Shown piece after piece: positions 34,087 to 43,004 of a stretch of 64,000 nt of DNA. Below the pieces are notes generated by a model. That model searched no databases and was not told where the DNA came from. It worked only from the letters and a program-made list of their open reading frames with translations. The stretch covers positions 1,053,501-1,117,500 of the forward strand of contig NZ_CP152019.1 in assembly GCF_038622445.1 (NCBI RefSeq), given 5' to 3'. The translations under genes were made by a program, and so were the position numbers. Positions within the stretch are counted from its first letter, which is position 1; every line of letters begins with the position of its first letter. The DNA is from Sporosarcina sp. FSL K6-1522 (GTDB lineage: Bacteria > Bacillota > Bacilli > Bacillales_A > Planococcaceae).

Positions 34087-34506
34087 ATGGCGAAGCGCGC
34101 AAAGAGTTTCTTGAACTGTGCATACCGCGTTGAGAAGCGCGCAAAGAGTCTGTTGAACCGCGCATATCGCGTTGCGAAGCGCGCAAAGAGTCTGTTGAAC
34201 CACGCATATCGCGTTGCGAAGCGCGCAAAGAGTCTCTTGAACCGCGCATATCGCGTTGCGAAGCGCGCAAAGAGTCTGTTGAACCACGCATATCGCGTTG
34301 CGAAGCGCGCAAAGTCGCCGCTGAACCGCGCATACCGCGTTGAGAAGCGCGCAAAGAGTCTGTTGAACCGCGCATATCGCGTTGCGAAGCGCGCAAAGAG
34401 TCTGTTGAACTGCGCATATCGCGTTGCGAAGCGCGCAAAGAGTCTGTTGAACTGCGCATATCGCGTTGCGAAGCGCGCAAAGAGTTTCTTGAACTGTGCA
34501 ATAGTC
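34087..34506. repeat. ten tandem 42-bp repeats
   Basis: Ten head-to-tail units of 42 bp, core GCGCGCAAAGAGTCTGTTGA then ACCGCGCATATCGCGTT and GCGAA. The units differ at a few places (TGTT/TTCTT, CGC/CAC/TGC, TATC/TACC; unit 6 has TCGCCGC), with the first and last sharing the TTTCTTGAACTGTG variant. Because 42 is divisible by three, long open frames appear on both strands (K-R-A-K-S-L-L-N-R-A-Y-R-V-A repeats on +, S-L-R-A-S-Q-R-D-M-R on -), but none has a convincing ribosome site. Each unit can form an AAC(c)GCG..CGCGTT hairpin. Confidence 0.9.
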
Positions 34507-34617
34507 GGGAGCAGACACTGTTACACTCACCTTAAGAAATTCTTCATTTTTATCATGGGAATCCCTTAAGAATTGCCATCTACAATGAAGACAGCGAAGA
34601 AAGTTGGAGGGAAATCG

Positions 34618-35316
34618 ATGATTAGTGTACGGAATTTAAATCATTCATTCAAAATCGGCAAGAAGGGGAAAGAGAAGCAAGTACCCGTACTCAAAGGGTT
34701 GACGTTCGATGTGGTGGAAGGGGAGATTGTTTCGATTGTTGGGAAAAGTGGTTCTGGGAAATCGACACTTCTTCATATTATGGCAGGTTTTTTGACGCCG
34801 GATAGCGGGGAGCTGCTTGTGAAAGGCGTGGAAACATCTAAATTCAATGAAGCAGAAAATGCGCAGTTCCGGCTGGATCATTTCGGCTTCGTTTTTCAAA
34901 ACTTTCAGCTGATGCCCGGTTTAACGGCGTTTGAAAATGTGGAACTGCCTCTGACATTGAAAGGCATTGGCAAAGGCGAGCGGCGGAAGAAAGTGAAGGA
35001 ACTGATGCAGAGTGTTGGCTTGACAGATGTCCAAGACCACTATCCAAACGAATTATCAGGTGGGCAGCAACAACGTGTCAGCATTGCGCGTGCGCTTATT
35101 ACAGACCCACCCGTTATTTTTGCGGATGAACCGACAGGGAGCTTGGATTCGGAAACGGAACAGGATGTCCTGTTGCTTATCCAATCGCTCAATAAATCAA
35201 GGGGCATTACATTTGTCATCATTACGCATGATGATGAAGTCGCGCAAACAGCAAATCGTGTATACAGAATGCATGATGGGGAACTAACAGAAGGCGGTGT
35301 GCAACATGCAATTTAA
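34618..35316 (+). CDS. ABC transporter ATP-binding protein, MacB/LolD type
   Basis: 232 residues. Walker A G-K-S-G-S-G-K-S-T, signature L-S-G-G-Q-Q-Q-R and Walker B V-I-F-A-D-E-P-T-G-S-L-D are intact, and the E-N-V-E-L-P-L segment is typical of the LolD/MacB/FtsE-like group. It powers the permease encoded next, overlapping it by 11 bases. ATG 34618 has TTGGAGGG; the frame from 34573 is too long. Confidence 0.93.
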   Translation: MISVRNLNHSFKIGKKGKEKQVPVLKGLTFDVVEGEIVSIVGKSGSGKSTLLHIMAGFLTPDSGELLVKGVETSKFNEAENAQFRLDHFGFVFQNFQLMPGLTAFENVELPLTLKGIGKGERRKKVKELMQSVGLTDVQDHYPNELSGGQQQRVSIARALITDPPVIFADEPTGSLDSETEQDVLLLIQSLNKSRGITFVIITHDDEVAQTANRVYRMHDGELTEGGVQHAI

Positions 35317-36580
35317 GGATCAAATCGATTTTATTCGACAACATATTAAAAAGAACAAATTACGTGTATTTATGACGGTACTTGCGGCGACGATGGGAAC
35401 GGCTTTTTTAATCGTATTGGCGTCCGTTGGATTTGGCTTGCATGACACAATCCGAGAAAGTATGTTGTCGAATCGCATGGTGACAGAGATTCAGGTGCAT
35501 AGCATGGATGAAGAACAGAAGCCAGAAAATAATATTGCTTCAATAAAGAAACAAGAACATGTGAAAGCGGTTGTCAATCGGCAATATGTGAGTGCAGATA
35601 TGCGTGCTATATTCAATGAGTTCACGGGATATCAGAGACTCGTTGTAACGGACTTCCGTGAAGAACGGAAAGTTGGCTTCGAGCTTAAAGAGGGACGTTT
35701 ACCGGAAAAGGTGAATGAAGTTGTGGTAGGTAGTGATTTTGCGACGGCTTTGATGAAGGAAGAGGAGGTCGCTAACGAAGAGGATATTGAAACATACAAA
35801 GGGAATTTGATAGGCGAGCAGTTTTCGTACCAAATCGGTGAGTCGGAGGAGAAACTAACGCTGACGATTGTTGGAATTGGCACGAACCCTGCAAAAGAAT
35901 GGGTGCAGGACGATCAAGTCTATATAGATGCTTCTATTAAATCAGAAATTGAACGGATGTATGCGGCTAGTTTAGAAGAAGGAGCTTCGCCGGAAGAGCA
36001 TGAATTATTTTTTGGCAACACGAGTGTCTATGTGGATAAACTAGAGAATGTCAGCGCTGTTTCAGAGAAATTAAGGGAAGAAGGCTACTATGTCTACTCT
36101 ATCGCAGATGAATTGAAGCAGTTAGATGTCTTTTTCTTAGCATTGAAAGCAGGCCTTATATTCGTTGGAACGATTGCGATTTTAATTGCTTCCATTGGTA
36201 TTTTCAACACGATGACGATGGCGGTTACAGAGAGAACGCGTGAAATTGGGGTTATGAAAGCGATTGGGGCGAATCCGAAATTGATCCAACGACTGTTCTT
36301 GATGGAAAGTGCCTGGATTGGTATTGTGGGGACGGCGCTTGCGGTTGCGATTTCCTATGCTGTGAGTGCGATATCGAATTATCTGTTGCCGATCATTGTA
36401 GCGTCTGCGCTTGGTGAAGAGGATTTTGGAGAGTTAAGTGTCACATTCTCGGTTATTCCATGGCAGTTGGTAGCGATTGCTTCAACAATTAGTATTGGCG
36501 TGGCGATGATTTCAGGCTGGCGACCGGCACGCAAAGCAACGAAAATCGATGTGATCCAGGCATTGCGCCAGGAGTTGTAA
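35306..36580 (+). CDS. ABC transporter permease, MacB/FtsX type
   Basis: 424 residues. One N-terminal helix (about 22-44), a large extracytoplasmic MacB-like domain (about 45-285) and three C-terminal helices (about 290-312, 345-370 and 382-405) form the FtsX fold. The motif E-R-T-R-E-I-G-V-M-K-A-I-G-A is the FtsX coupling loop to the ATPase. Such pairs act in envelope stress or peptide export. The start overlaps the ATPase end; AAGGCGG is upstream. Confidence 0.92.
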   Translation: MQFKDQIDFIRQHIKKNKLRVFMTVLAATMGTAFLIVLASVGFGLHDTIRESMLSNRMVTEIQVHSMDEEQKPENNIASIKKQEHVKAVVNRQYVSADMRAIFNEFTGYQRLVVTDFREERKVGFELKEGRLPEKVNEVVVGSDFATALMKEEEVANEEDIETYKGNLIGEQFSYQIGESEEKLTLTIVGIGTNPAKEWVQDDQVYIDASIKSEIERMYAASLEEGASPEEHELFFGNTSVYVDKLENVSAVSEKLREEGYYVYSIADELKQLDVFFLALKAGLIFVGTIAILIASIGIFNTMTMAVTERTREIGVMKAIGANPKLIQRLFLMESAWIGIVGTALAVAISYAVSAISNYLLPIIVASALGEEDFGELSVTFSVIPWQLVAIASTISIGVAMISGWRPARKATKIDVIQALRQEL

Positions 36581-36634
36581 GTATCGAAAAAGGCAACTGC
36601 GTATCAGAAGATGATTAAAGTATATTTGAAATGA

Positions 36635-36658
36635 GGCCCGGGCAACCGGGTCTTTTTG
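36635..36658 (+). terminator. intrinsic terminator after the ABC operon
   Basis: GGCCCGG and CCGGGTC pair through a GCAA loop with one G-U pair, followed by five T. Confidence 0.85.
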
Positions 36659-36730
36659 TTTCAATTTTCACCTAATTTGTTGCATGATAAAAGAAGCGAC
36701 TAAAATGAGTAATCGAAAGGTGATGGCGAG

Positions 36731-38113
36731 ATGGATTATCGTATTGAACATGACACGTTCGGTGAAATCAAAGTACCTGCGGACAAGCTTTGGGGTGCGC
36801 AGACACAGCGCAGTAAGCAAAATTTTAAAATCGGTGACGAAAAAATGCCAATGGGCGTTGTTCGTGCATTTGCACACTTGAAAAAGTCGGCAGCCATTGC
36901 GAGCCATGCACATGGAGCGATTTCTGAAGTGGAAATGAAAGCCATTTCTGCGGCTGCGGATGAAGTGATTGCGGGCAAGTGGGAAGATCATTTTCCACTT
37001 GTTGTCTGGCAAACAGGCAGTGGCACGCAATCCAATATGAATATGAACGAAGTACTCGCCAATCGTGGCAATCAATTGTTGGAAGAGTGGGGCGAGAAAG
37101 AACGCCTGCATCCAAATGATGATGTCAACAAATCTCAAAGTTCGAATGACACATTCCCAACAGCTCTGCATGTTGCAGGAGTTGTAGCTGTTCAACAGCA
37201 ACTCGTGCCGGCGCTGGGCAAGCTGAAGGCGACGCTTGGTAAGAAATCCGAGGAATTTATGGATATTATTAAAATCGGTCGTACGCATTTACAGGATGCG
37301 ACGCCGTTAACGCTTGGGCAAGAAATTAGTGGCTGGTATCGCATGTTGGAGAAAACGGAGAAGATGATTCAAGACAGTGTCGAGTCGATGAAAGAGTTGG
37401 CGATTGGTGGAACAGCCGTTGGAACAGGCCTGAATGCACCCGCTGGATTTGGAGATCGTGTCGCAGAGGAAATCAGTAAGGCGGTAGGCATTGAATTTAC
37501 CTCCGCTCAAAATAAGTTTCATTCATTAACGAGCTATGACGAGGTGGTTTATGTTCACGGCGCCATCAAAGCGCTGGCGGCAGACCTTATGAAAATTGCC
37601 AATGATGTGCGCTGGTTGGCGAGTGGGCCACGCTCCGGGATTGGAGAGATTACCATTCCGGAAAATGAACCTGGAAGCTCCATCATGCCTGGGAAAGTCA
37701 ATCCGACACAAAGTGAAGCGTTGACGATGGTTGTGGCACAAGTTATGGGGAACGATGCGACCATTGGTTTTGCAGCAAGCCAAGGGAACTTTGAGTTGAA
37801 CGTCTTCAAACCGGTTATCATCTTCAATTTCCTACAATCTGTGTCGTTATTGAGTGATGCGATGATTAGTTTTAACGATAATTGTGCAGTGGGCATTGAA
37901 CCGAATCAGGAAGAAATCAATCGGAAAGTACAGAACTCGCTGATGCTTGTAACCGCATTGAACCCATATATTGGCTATGAAAATGCAGCGAAGATTGCCA
38001 AAGCTGCTCATGCGGAAGGCACTACATTGAAAGAGGCGGCACTGAAAACGGGCTTGCTGACGGAAGAGCAATTTGACAACTATGTGGACCCATCGAAAAT
38101 GATTGGGAAATAA
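36731..38113 (+). CDS. fumC: class II fumarate hydratase
   Basis: 460 residues, full length for FumC, the citric acid cycle enzyme converting fumarate and malate. The signature [11 protein letters not shown] is present near residue 316, with earlier active-site segments [22 protein letters not shown] and G-R-T-H-L-Q-D-A. Iron-sulfur independent. Monocistronic. Confidence 0.97.
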   Translation: MDYRIEHDTFGEIKVPADKLWGAQTQRSKQNFKIGDEKMPMGVVRAFAHLKKSAAIASHAHGAISEVEMKAISAAADEVIAGKWEDHFPLVVWQTGSGTQSNMNMNEVLANRGNQLLEEWGEKERLHPNDDVNKSQSSNDTFPTALHVAGVVAVQQQLVPALGKLKATLGKKSEEFMDIIKIGRTHLQDATPLTLGQEISGWYRMLEKTEKMIQDSVESMKELAIGGTAVGTGLNAPAGFGDRVAEEISKAVGIEFTSAQNKFHSLTSYDEVVYVHGAIKALAADLMKIANDVRWLASGPRSGIGEITIPENEPGSSIMPGKVNPTQSEALTMVVAQVMGNDATIGFAASQGNFELNVFKPVIIFNFLQSVSLLSDAMISFNDNCAVGIEPNQEEINRKVQNSLMLVTALNPYIGYENAAKIAKAAHAEGTTLKEAALKTGLLTEEQFDNYVDPSKMIGK

Positions 38114-38207
38114 GTTGAAGGGGTGATTGTCCACAAATCTGTAACCTATCCAATGGGGAATTTCGGCTATGATTGAAGTACAGATGAGAAAATAGGAGTG
38201 GACATAC

Positions 38208-38696
38208 ATGAAAAAAAGATTGTCGCTTATGTTATTAGCAGCGTCACTGGTTCTTGCGGCATGCGGGGAAAAAAACAAGCAAGAGCACGAGGCATACGGA
38301 GAACAGAAGCAACTGCCAAATGGTGATTTACAAGAAATGACCGAGAGCGTAGACGTTTTACCAGCTTTTCTTGACGATAAGTCTGAGGAGATGCGCCTGA
38401 TTTACGAAATAGCTGTGAGAGGGGCAGACATTATCGAGTGGATGCCATGCTATTGTGGGTGCGGGGAATATGCAGAACATGGTAGTAACAAAAACTGTTT
38501 CGTCGATGAAATTCGAGAAGACGGCTCTGTCGTATGGGATGATCACGGTACGCGATGCGAAGTTTGTCTTGAAATTGCCGTGCAATCTGTGAAGATGAAG
38601 AAGGACGGTAAATCACTAAAAGAAATCCGTGATATCATTGATGAAACTTATAATGATGGCTACGCAGAACCAACAGATACGCCAATGCCAGCGTAA
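38208..38696 (+). CDS. PCYCGC-motif lipoprotein
   Basis: 162 residues. Signal peptide with lipobox V-L-A-A-C, then a linker and a domain with M-P-C-Y-C-G-C-G-E-Y, N-C-F-V and C-E-V-C-L. The PCYCGC motif names a family in Bacilli. The seven cysteines outside the lipobox suggest metal or disulfide chemistry at the outer membrane face. Function is unknown. It ends in a low-complexity tail and at a perfect terminator. Confidence 0.9.
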   Translation: MKKRLSLMLLAASLVLAACGEKNKQEHEAYGEQKQLPNGDLQEMTESVDVLPAFLDDKSEEMRLIYEIAVRGADIIEWMPCYCGCGEYAEHGSNKNCFVDEIREDGSVVWDDHGTRCEVCLEIAVQSVKMKKDGKSLKEIRDIIDETYNDGYAEPTDTPMPA

Positions 38697-38701
38697 GTAA
38701 A

Positions 38702-38741
38702 TTCAAAAAGCAGACACTCGATTGGGTGTCTGCTTTTTGAA
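38702..38741. terminator. bidirectional intrinsic terminator
   Basis: A perfect 16-bp stem (38702-38717 with 38726-38741) with an 8-base loop and A/T-runs on both strands, between the convergent PCYCGC and rsiV genes. Confidence 0.93.
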
Positions 38742-38742
38742 T

Positions 38743-39615
38743 TTATTTAATATACGTATCACTCACCAAGTGTTCCTTGAGAATAGCTGTCGGAATTTCA
38801 AACGTCACGATACCCATGTAACCAGGTGCGACTTCGTATTTGTTGAATGAAAGGACAAGCTGATTGTTGGCGGTAATATAAAACGATTGATCTGCTTTGA
38901 TTGTTTTGAAGTCTTCGAAGAATTTATCGCGTACGAAGTAACGGATATTTTCATCTACTGCCATTTGCCGTTCCATTTCACTGATGATGTATGAACTGAT
39001 TACTTCGATATAGGTGTCGTCTTTAAAAAGGCTTGGCAAGGAGATTAAAACGCTGTTCTGCTTATCGATTGTGTCGTACTTCATGGTAGTGGAAGAAGAT
39101 CCGACGGTATTCACTTCGTAGCGAGCAATCGATAGCAGTTGGTCGTTATCCGTCAACACTTCATAGCCAGTGTCGATACCCAGATGACCACCACCTGCTT
39201 TTTTCAGTTCAGCGATATCCTGTTGGAATTGTTCGAAGAGTATTCTGTTTTCTTCAATATATTGATTGTTTAAGGAGGCTTGTAATCCCTCATCTGCTAA
39301 GCCACCAATTTCCGGTGTTGTGATGTCTGCTTGGTAGTTTTTTTCGTCCGTTGTCAATTGGAGGCCTGTAAATACCTCAACAATTGCGCCGAGTACCGGA
39401 ACGTTGCCCATTGCTTGTGCGAAGGATGGGCTCATATTGATACTGCCAATAAACAGCGCTGCCGCTGCTACAGCACCGATTGTCCACTGCTTTATAACTG
39501 GACGCTTTGTACGTGAAGCTTTCGCCTTTCGGATGGATGCGTTCACAACATCCTCTAATTCAAACGGAATTTCCGTCTCATCATATTCTTTTTTCAAGCG
39601 GTTCAGTTTGTTCAT
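38743..39615 (-). CDS. rsiV: anti-sigma factor RsiV
   Basis: 290 residues. A cytoplasmic sigma-binding part (1-42), one membrane helix (about 44-60), then S-F-A-Q-A (64-68), a likely signal-peptidase site, and an outer DUF4179/DUF3298 domain. Blocks such as G-H-L-G-I-D-T-G-Y-E, L-P-S-L-F-K-D-D and F-N-K-Y-E-V-A-P-G-Y-M-G match what I recall of Bacillus RsiV, the lysozyme receptor whose cleavage frees SigV. Here the pair should sense lysozyme and drive peptidoglycan modification. It overlaps sigV by 4 bases. Confidence 0.9.
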   Translation of the reverse strand: MNKLNRLKKEYDETEIPFELEDVVNASIRKAKASRTKRPVIKQWTIGAVAAAALFIGSINMSPSFAQAMGNVPVLGAIVEVFTGLQLTTDEKNYQADITTPEIGGLADEGLQASLNNQYIEENRILFEQFQQDIAELKKAGGGHLGIDTGYEVLTDNDQLLSIARYEVNTVGSSSTTMKYDTIDKQNSVLISLPSLFKDDTYIEVISSYIISEMERQMAVDENIRYFVRDKFFEDFKTIKADQSFYITANNQLVLSFNKYEVAPGYMGIVTFEIPTAILKEHLVSDTYIK

Positions 39616-40109
39616 AATCGGAACTCCTCTCCAACCTCAATGCGCAATTTTTTCAATGCTGCATAGAGTCTAGTTTTGACTGTGTTGGCATTGTCACCTG
39701 TCACTTCTGCAATTTCATCGATTTTCAAATCCTCGAAAAACCGTAAAATAATAATACTTTTATATTTTGGTGGTAACTGATTGATAGCGTTTTGTAAGTC
39801 CATATCGGTCATTTCGTCCTCTAGCTGTGGTAAATGGATATCGAGAATGTCATCATCCATTACGGTCATTCGCTGATGTTTGCGGATGAAATCAATGGCA
39901 GTATTGACGATGATCCGATAAAACCATGTTTTCAAATAGGAAATGTCATCCAACCGGTCGATGGAACGTAAGGCTTTTAAAATGGATTCTTGCACGATAT
40001 CGAGTGCATTTTCTTTGTTTTTAACATAGCTATACGAGAGCCGATAATGGGCTTCACGGTTTTCTACTATAAAGCGTTCTACAAGTTCGAACTTCTCATT
40101 TTTTGTCAT
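39612..40109 (-). CDS. sigV: ECF sigma factor SigV
   Basis: 165 residues. Sigma region 2 (Y-R-L-S-Y-S-Y-V-K-N-K-E-N-A-L-D-I-V-Q-E and L-K-T-W-F-Y-R-I-I-V-N) and region 4 (P-P-K-Y-K-S-I-I-I-L-R-F-F-E-D-L-K-I-D-E-I-A-E-V-T) are complete; no extra domain is present. Coupling to rsiV identifies it as SigV. I place the start at ATG 40109 with GGAGAAGGTG upstream; ATG 40142 has no ribosome site. Confidence 0.9.
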   Translation of the reverse strand: MTKNEKFELVERFIVENREAHYRLSYSYVKNKENALDIVQESILKALRSIDRLDDISYLKTWFYRIIVNTAIDFIRKHQRMTVMDDDILDIHLPQLEDEMTDMDLQNAINQLPPKYKSIIILRFFEDLKIDEIAEVTGDNANTVKTRLYAALKKLRIEVGEEFRL

Positions 40110-40166
40110 GACAAAAGATTCACCTTCTCCAATCTCCAACATGTCGCGAACACGTTACAGTTATTT

Positions 40167-40193
40167 GACGGGGCACATTCATGAAAAGTTTGA
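40167..40193 (-). promoter_or_regulatory. candidate autoregulated ECF promoter of sigV
   Basis: On the minus strand TCAAACTTTT (from 40193), a 17-base spacer after TCAAAC and CGTC (40170-40167) resemble SigV-type promoters. It deviates at one -35 base and sits about 60 bases ahead of the sigV start, so the call is moderate. Confidence 0.5.
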
Positions 40194-40295
40194 TTGTTTT
40201 TTTAGTAGGACTACAGTTGATTGAATTTTTGGTAAGATAAGCTTAAAGCTATGGTAAAATAAACACAAGGTAAAGCGTAAGAAGGAGTGTGGGAA

Positions 40296-40952
40296 ATGAA
40301 AGACGTACCGTTTGTTGCATCATGGAGTGGTGGAAAAGATTCTGCGATGGCTTATTATCGGGCTGTGAAAGCTGGGGGCGTGCCTGACCGATTGTGGACG
40401 ATGTTTGAAGAGGGGGGGGAACGCTCAAAGTCACATGCGTTGCCATTAGAAGTTGTAGAGGCGCAGGCTGAACGTATTGGCGTACCATCGATGATTCGAC
40501 AAGCCAGTTGGAGTAGCTATGAACAACAGTTTTTGGATGCGATGAAGACATGTAAAGAAGCAGGCGTAGACCATGCTGTTTTTGGTGATATCGATCTTGC
40601 AGACCATTTGGAATGGGTGCAGACGACGTGCGCCAAAGTGGATATGGAGGCGGTGCATCCTTTATGGATGGAACCGCGCAGAAAAATACTTGAGGAATTT
40701 GTAGGTGTTGGATTTGAAGCTTATTTAGTAGTTGTGAATACAAAGCTGATGCCCGCGCATTTTCTTGGCCGCAAATTTACGATCGAGTTAATGGACGAAC
40801 TGGATGCGCTCGGCATTGATTCATGTGGGGAGTCTGGTGAATTCCATACGATTGTTGTAGATGGCCCGATTTTCCGTGAGCGCGTGCCGGTCGTCTTTTC
40901 AGGGCAGCATGAACGGGATGGCTATGTGTTTGTAGATGTGACATTGGAGTGA
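40296..40952 (+). CDS. Dph6-like adenine nucleotide alpha-hydrolase (ATP pyrophosphatase)
   Basis: 218 residues. The N-terminal P-loop S-W-S-G-G-K-D-S-A-M-A is the PP-loop of N-type ATP pyrophosphatases; later G-D-I-D-L-A-D-H-L-E-W and C-G-E-S-G-E-F-H-T are the hallmarks of the diphthine-ammonia ligase (Dph6) family. Bacteria do not make diphthamide, so its true amidation substrate is unknown. AAGGAG precedes ATG 40296. The accessory island begins directly after its stop, and a decayed copy of its 3' end lies at 47009-47077. Confidence 0.87.
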   Translation: MKDVPFVASWSGGKDSAMAYYRAVKAGGVPDRLWTMFEEGGERSKSHALPLEVVEAQAERIGVPSMIRQASWSSYEQQFLDAMKTCKEAGVDHAVFGDIDLADHLEWVQTTCAKVDMEAVHPLWMEPRRKILEEFVGVGFEAYLVVVNTKLMPAHFLGRKFTIELMDELDALGIDSCGESGEFHTIVVDGPIFRERVPVVFSGQHERDGYVFVDVTLE

Positions 40953-41466
40953 TAAAGCATACTGGGGGCATTCCCGTCTTCCGAGATGTTGTCATTTCTT
41001 TATCGATTCATAACAACTGAATTGAATAACCGCTTCCTAAGGAAAGAATGTTGTTAGAAAAAAGGAAGACAAATCCACAAACTAACTTGTATCGCTCTTA
41101 GGATCCAGTAAGCATATCCATAGAAATGCACAGGAGGCTTGTACAACGGTTTTAAGAGGTGAAATGAGTAAGTCTTTTATCCGTTTGTTTTTAAGACGCC
41201 TTCCAAGTACCTTTAAGGCGATTTTGCGAAAAGGACTATTTATGTCCATTTTTCGATTCATTTCACCAGGTGCTTTGTATAATTATTCGTGTAGACAGGC
41301 CTGACGTTCACCAAAAAGCCTGTGAAATCAACGATGTATACTTTATGCATAAAAAATCAAGGAGATAGAACGAAAAATGAGACGTTTAAAGGGGGAATAG
41401 AGCTAGGAGGACTGCCGAGAACTAAAGTTATGTTAACTAGAGATGTATGATGCATACAAAATGTGA
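40953..41466. other. gene-free left flank of the accessory island
   Basis: About 510 bases without a supportable gene. It contains a 10-bp inverted repeat (GGTGAAATGA at 41158 and TCATTTCACC at 41258) that could bound a small relic element, a hairpin of CGAAAA..TTTTCG near 41228-41255, and a 23-base motif at 41419 that recurs at 45793. Confidence 0.5.
41419..41441 (+). repeat. 23-base motif shared with 45793, left copy
   Basis: GAACTAAAGTTATG then TTAACTAGA is repeated at 45793-45815 with one mismatch, in direct orientation. The pair encloses most of the island and could mark former ends of an insertion. Confidence 0.5.
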
Positions 41467-41498
41467 AAGGTCGATTTCCTATAAAAGAAATCGACCTT
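41467..41498 (-). terminator. hairpin at the end of the toxin cassette
   Basis: AAGGTCGATTTC (41467-41478) pairs exactly with 41487-41498. It lies 12 bases past the putative immunity gene; the T-run is short, so termination strength is uncertain. Confidence 0.7.
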
Positions 41499-41509
41499 GC
41501 CGAACTAAT

Positions 41510-42064
41510 TTAGTTCATTTTAGATTTTAATTTTTGATAATCTAAAATGAACGAAGGATAAGTACTTTCCTCACAGAATTTTAATACGGTATTAGTACAA
41601 AAATTTGCAAAAGATAAAAATTCCTTAGATACTCCCTTTAAATAATCTTCTTTAGGAATACTAATTACTTTGTTTAAATCATAATTCAAAATACCAGATG
41701 AATCTTCTAATTTAATATAAAATAAATTGTCTTTTTCTGAAACCTCAACATTAATTGTAGAATCTAAAAATGTGATTTTAAAATTATCATCCATTTCGTC
41801 AATTAATAAAGGGGTTATAATTGTTTGCCATGTAAATAATAAATCAGTTGTTTCAAAATCCTGGGTAAATATAACTTCAGAATTATAGGTCGCGGTAATA
41901 CAACCTTCTAAATAATCCTGTTCATTATCTTCTAAAATCATTTGAGCAGCTTTTGTAGCTAATGGGTCGTTAATAGATAAGAATTTCTCTTTTTTCGATG
42001 TCACATACCCTAAATTGGGAAGATAATTTGAGATATAACTTTTTATAATAAACATTTCATTCAC
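41510..42064 (-). CDS. putative immunity protein of the secreted toxin
   Basis: 184 residues, soluble, acidic, without signal peptide or membrane helix. I recognise no family. It begins 4 bases after the secreted toxin-like gene and on the same strand; an acidic cytoplasmic protein in this place fits an immunity protein guarding the producer. The sequence looks like a strand-rich N-terminal half and a helical C-terminal half (F-L-S-F-A-N-F-C-T-N-T-V-L-K-F-C). AT-rich codon use sets it apart from the backbone. The immunity role is inference. Confidence 0.6.
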   Translation of the reverse strand: MNEMFIIKSYISNYLPNLGYVTSKKEKFLSINDPLATKAAQMILEDNEQDYLEGCITATYNSEVIFTQDFETTDLLFTWQTIITPLLIDEMDDNFKITFLDSTINVEVSEKDNLFYIKLEDSSGILNYDLNKVISIPKEDYLKGVSKEFLSFANFCTNTVLKFCEESTYPSFILDYQKLKSKMN

Positions 42065-42068
42065 CTCA

Positions 42069-43004
42069 TTATACAGGATAAGCCGATTTTACGTACCCAT
42101 CTTTTCCAATATGGACTTTATATTTAATGCCATTTATTGTTTTATATACATCTGCTGCCCTTCCTTTACTTAATTCACTACTAATTAGAGATTTATTGCT
42201 ATTAATAACGTTTGTTACAATATTTTTCACCTGATTTACGCTGAAATCTGGATCGAACATTGTTTTACCACCTTTTCCTGTCCAATAATTAGGGTGATGT
42301 CCTTGAAGGATATGTTGCATTTTGGCTTTGGTGAAATAGACCTTTTTACTGCCGACGTTAGCTGTGAAATTAGTGAAATTTGCAGTAGCCGTTTTAGATG
42401 CATCTTTTGACTTTGCTAGGAAAGTTCTTTTTCCTATCTTTAAAGCCGCTTTTTGTCCAACTTTTGTAATAACTACTCTTAATACTGCTGCACCGACTAT
42501 ATAAACTATTACTGGTACAGCTGAAGCTTGTAACATAGTAGAATCATATGTATATTCTTCACCAGTTTCAAGATTTTTAAATGTCGCAACAAAAGTATTA
42601 TCTGTAGACTCAATTACTTCTACTTTAAATTGACTATAGGTAGCCTCTCCGTTTTCAATTACTTCGCTAGAGATAATTATATCTTCTGTTTCAGTAGAAA
42701 ATTCTATATCTAATAAAGTCTCAGTATTATTGTCTTCATAAGTAGTTTCTATTAGAACACTGTCGTCATTAACATCAGTCACTTCGACATTAATATCATT
42801 ATTGTCAATATCTAACTCACTATGAATGTCTTGATTAAGTTTTTCTCTTATTTCAATTTGTTCTTCTTCTATAAGATTATTTGATTGATCTTTACTCGTT
42901 GTACTAAGGCTTTCAGCATTCACATGCTCTATTACAGATAGGGGTAAAGAATATATTACTAGACATGCAATTACAATTTTAATTACAAACTTCTGAAAAT
43001 TCAT
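42069..43004 (-). CDS. secreted toxin with EndoU/BECR-like C-terminal domain (SAR2788-like)
   Basis: 311 residues. A signal peptide ends at about residue 30 (V-N-A). Residues 31-160 are acidic and strand-rich, followed by a hydrophobic stretch (161-180: S-A-V-P-V-I-V-Y-I-V-G-A-A) and a basic region. The C-terminal ~90 residues read M-Q-H-I-L-Q-G-H-H-P, G-K-G-G-K-T-M-F-D-P, Q-V-K-N-I-V, Y-K-V-H-I-G-K and end K-S-A-Y-P-V, the pattern of EndoU-type nucleases (His pair, Lys-Thr, ending in A-Y-P). It resembles the SAR2788 putative toxin family. Likely an exported RNase toxin; the function is inferred. It overlaps the upstream subtilase gene by 26 bases. Confidence 0.7.
   Translation of the reverse strand: MNFQKFVIKIVIACLVIYSLPLSVIEHVNAESLSTTSKDQSNNLIEEEQIEIREKLNQDIHSELDIDNNDINVEVTDVNDDSVLIETTYEDNNTETLLDIEFSTETEDIIISSEVIENGEATYSQFKVEVIESTDNTFVATFKNLETGEEYTYDSTMLQASAVPVIVYIVGAAVLRVVITKVGQKAALKIGKRTFLAKSKDASKTATANFTNFTANVGSKKVYFTKAKMQHILQGHHPNYWTGKGGKTMFDPDFSVNQVKNIVTNVINSNKSLISSELSKGRAADVYKTINGIKYKVHIGKDGYVKSAYPV

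Noticed and set aside
34087..34506. CRISPR array
   Set aside because: The 42-bp units are contiguous with no unique spacers and no cas genes are nearby.
34087..34569. Long open frames on both strands over the 42-bp repeats (160 residues on +, 141 and 226 on -)
   Set aside because: They result from a repeat unit divisible by three, have no spaced ribosome site and give low-complexity basic or Ser/Arg repeats; not called as genes.
40953..41418. Possible transposase remnant after the Dph6-like gene
   Set aside because: No frame gives a recognisable transposase or integrase motif; only short inverted repeats are seen.
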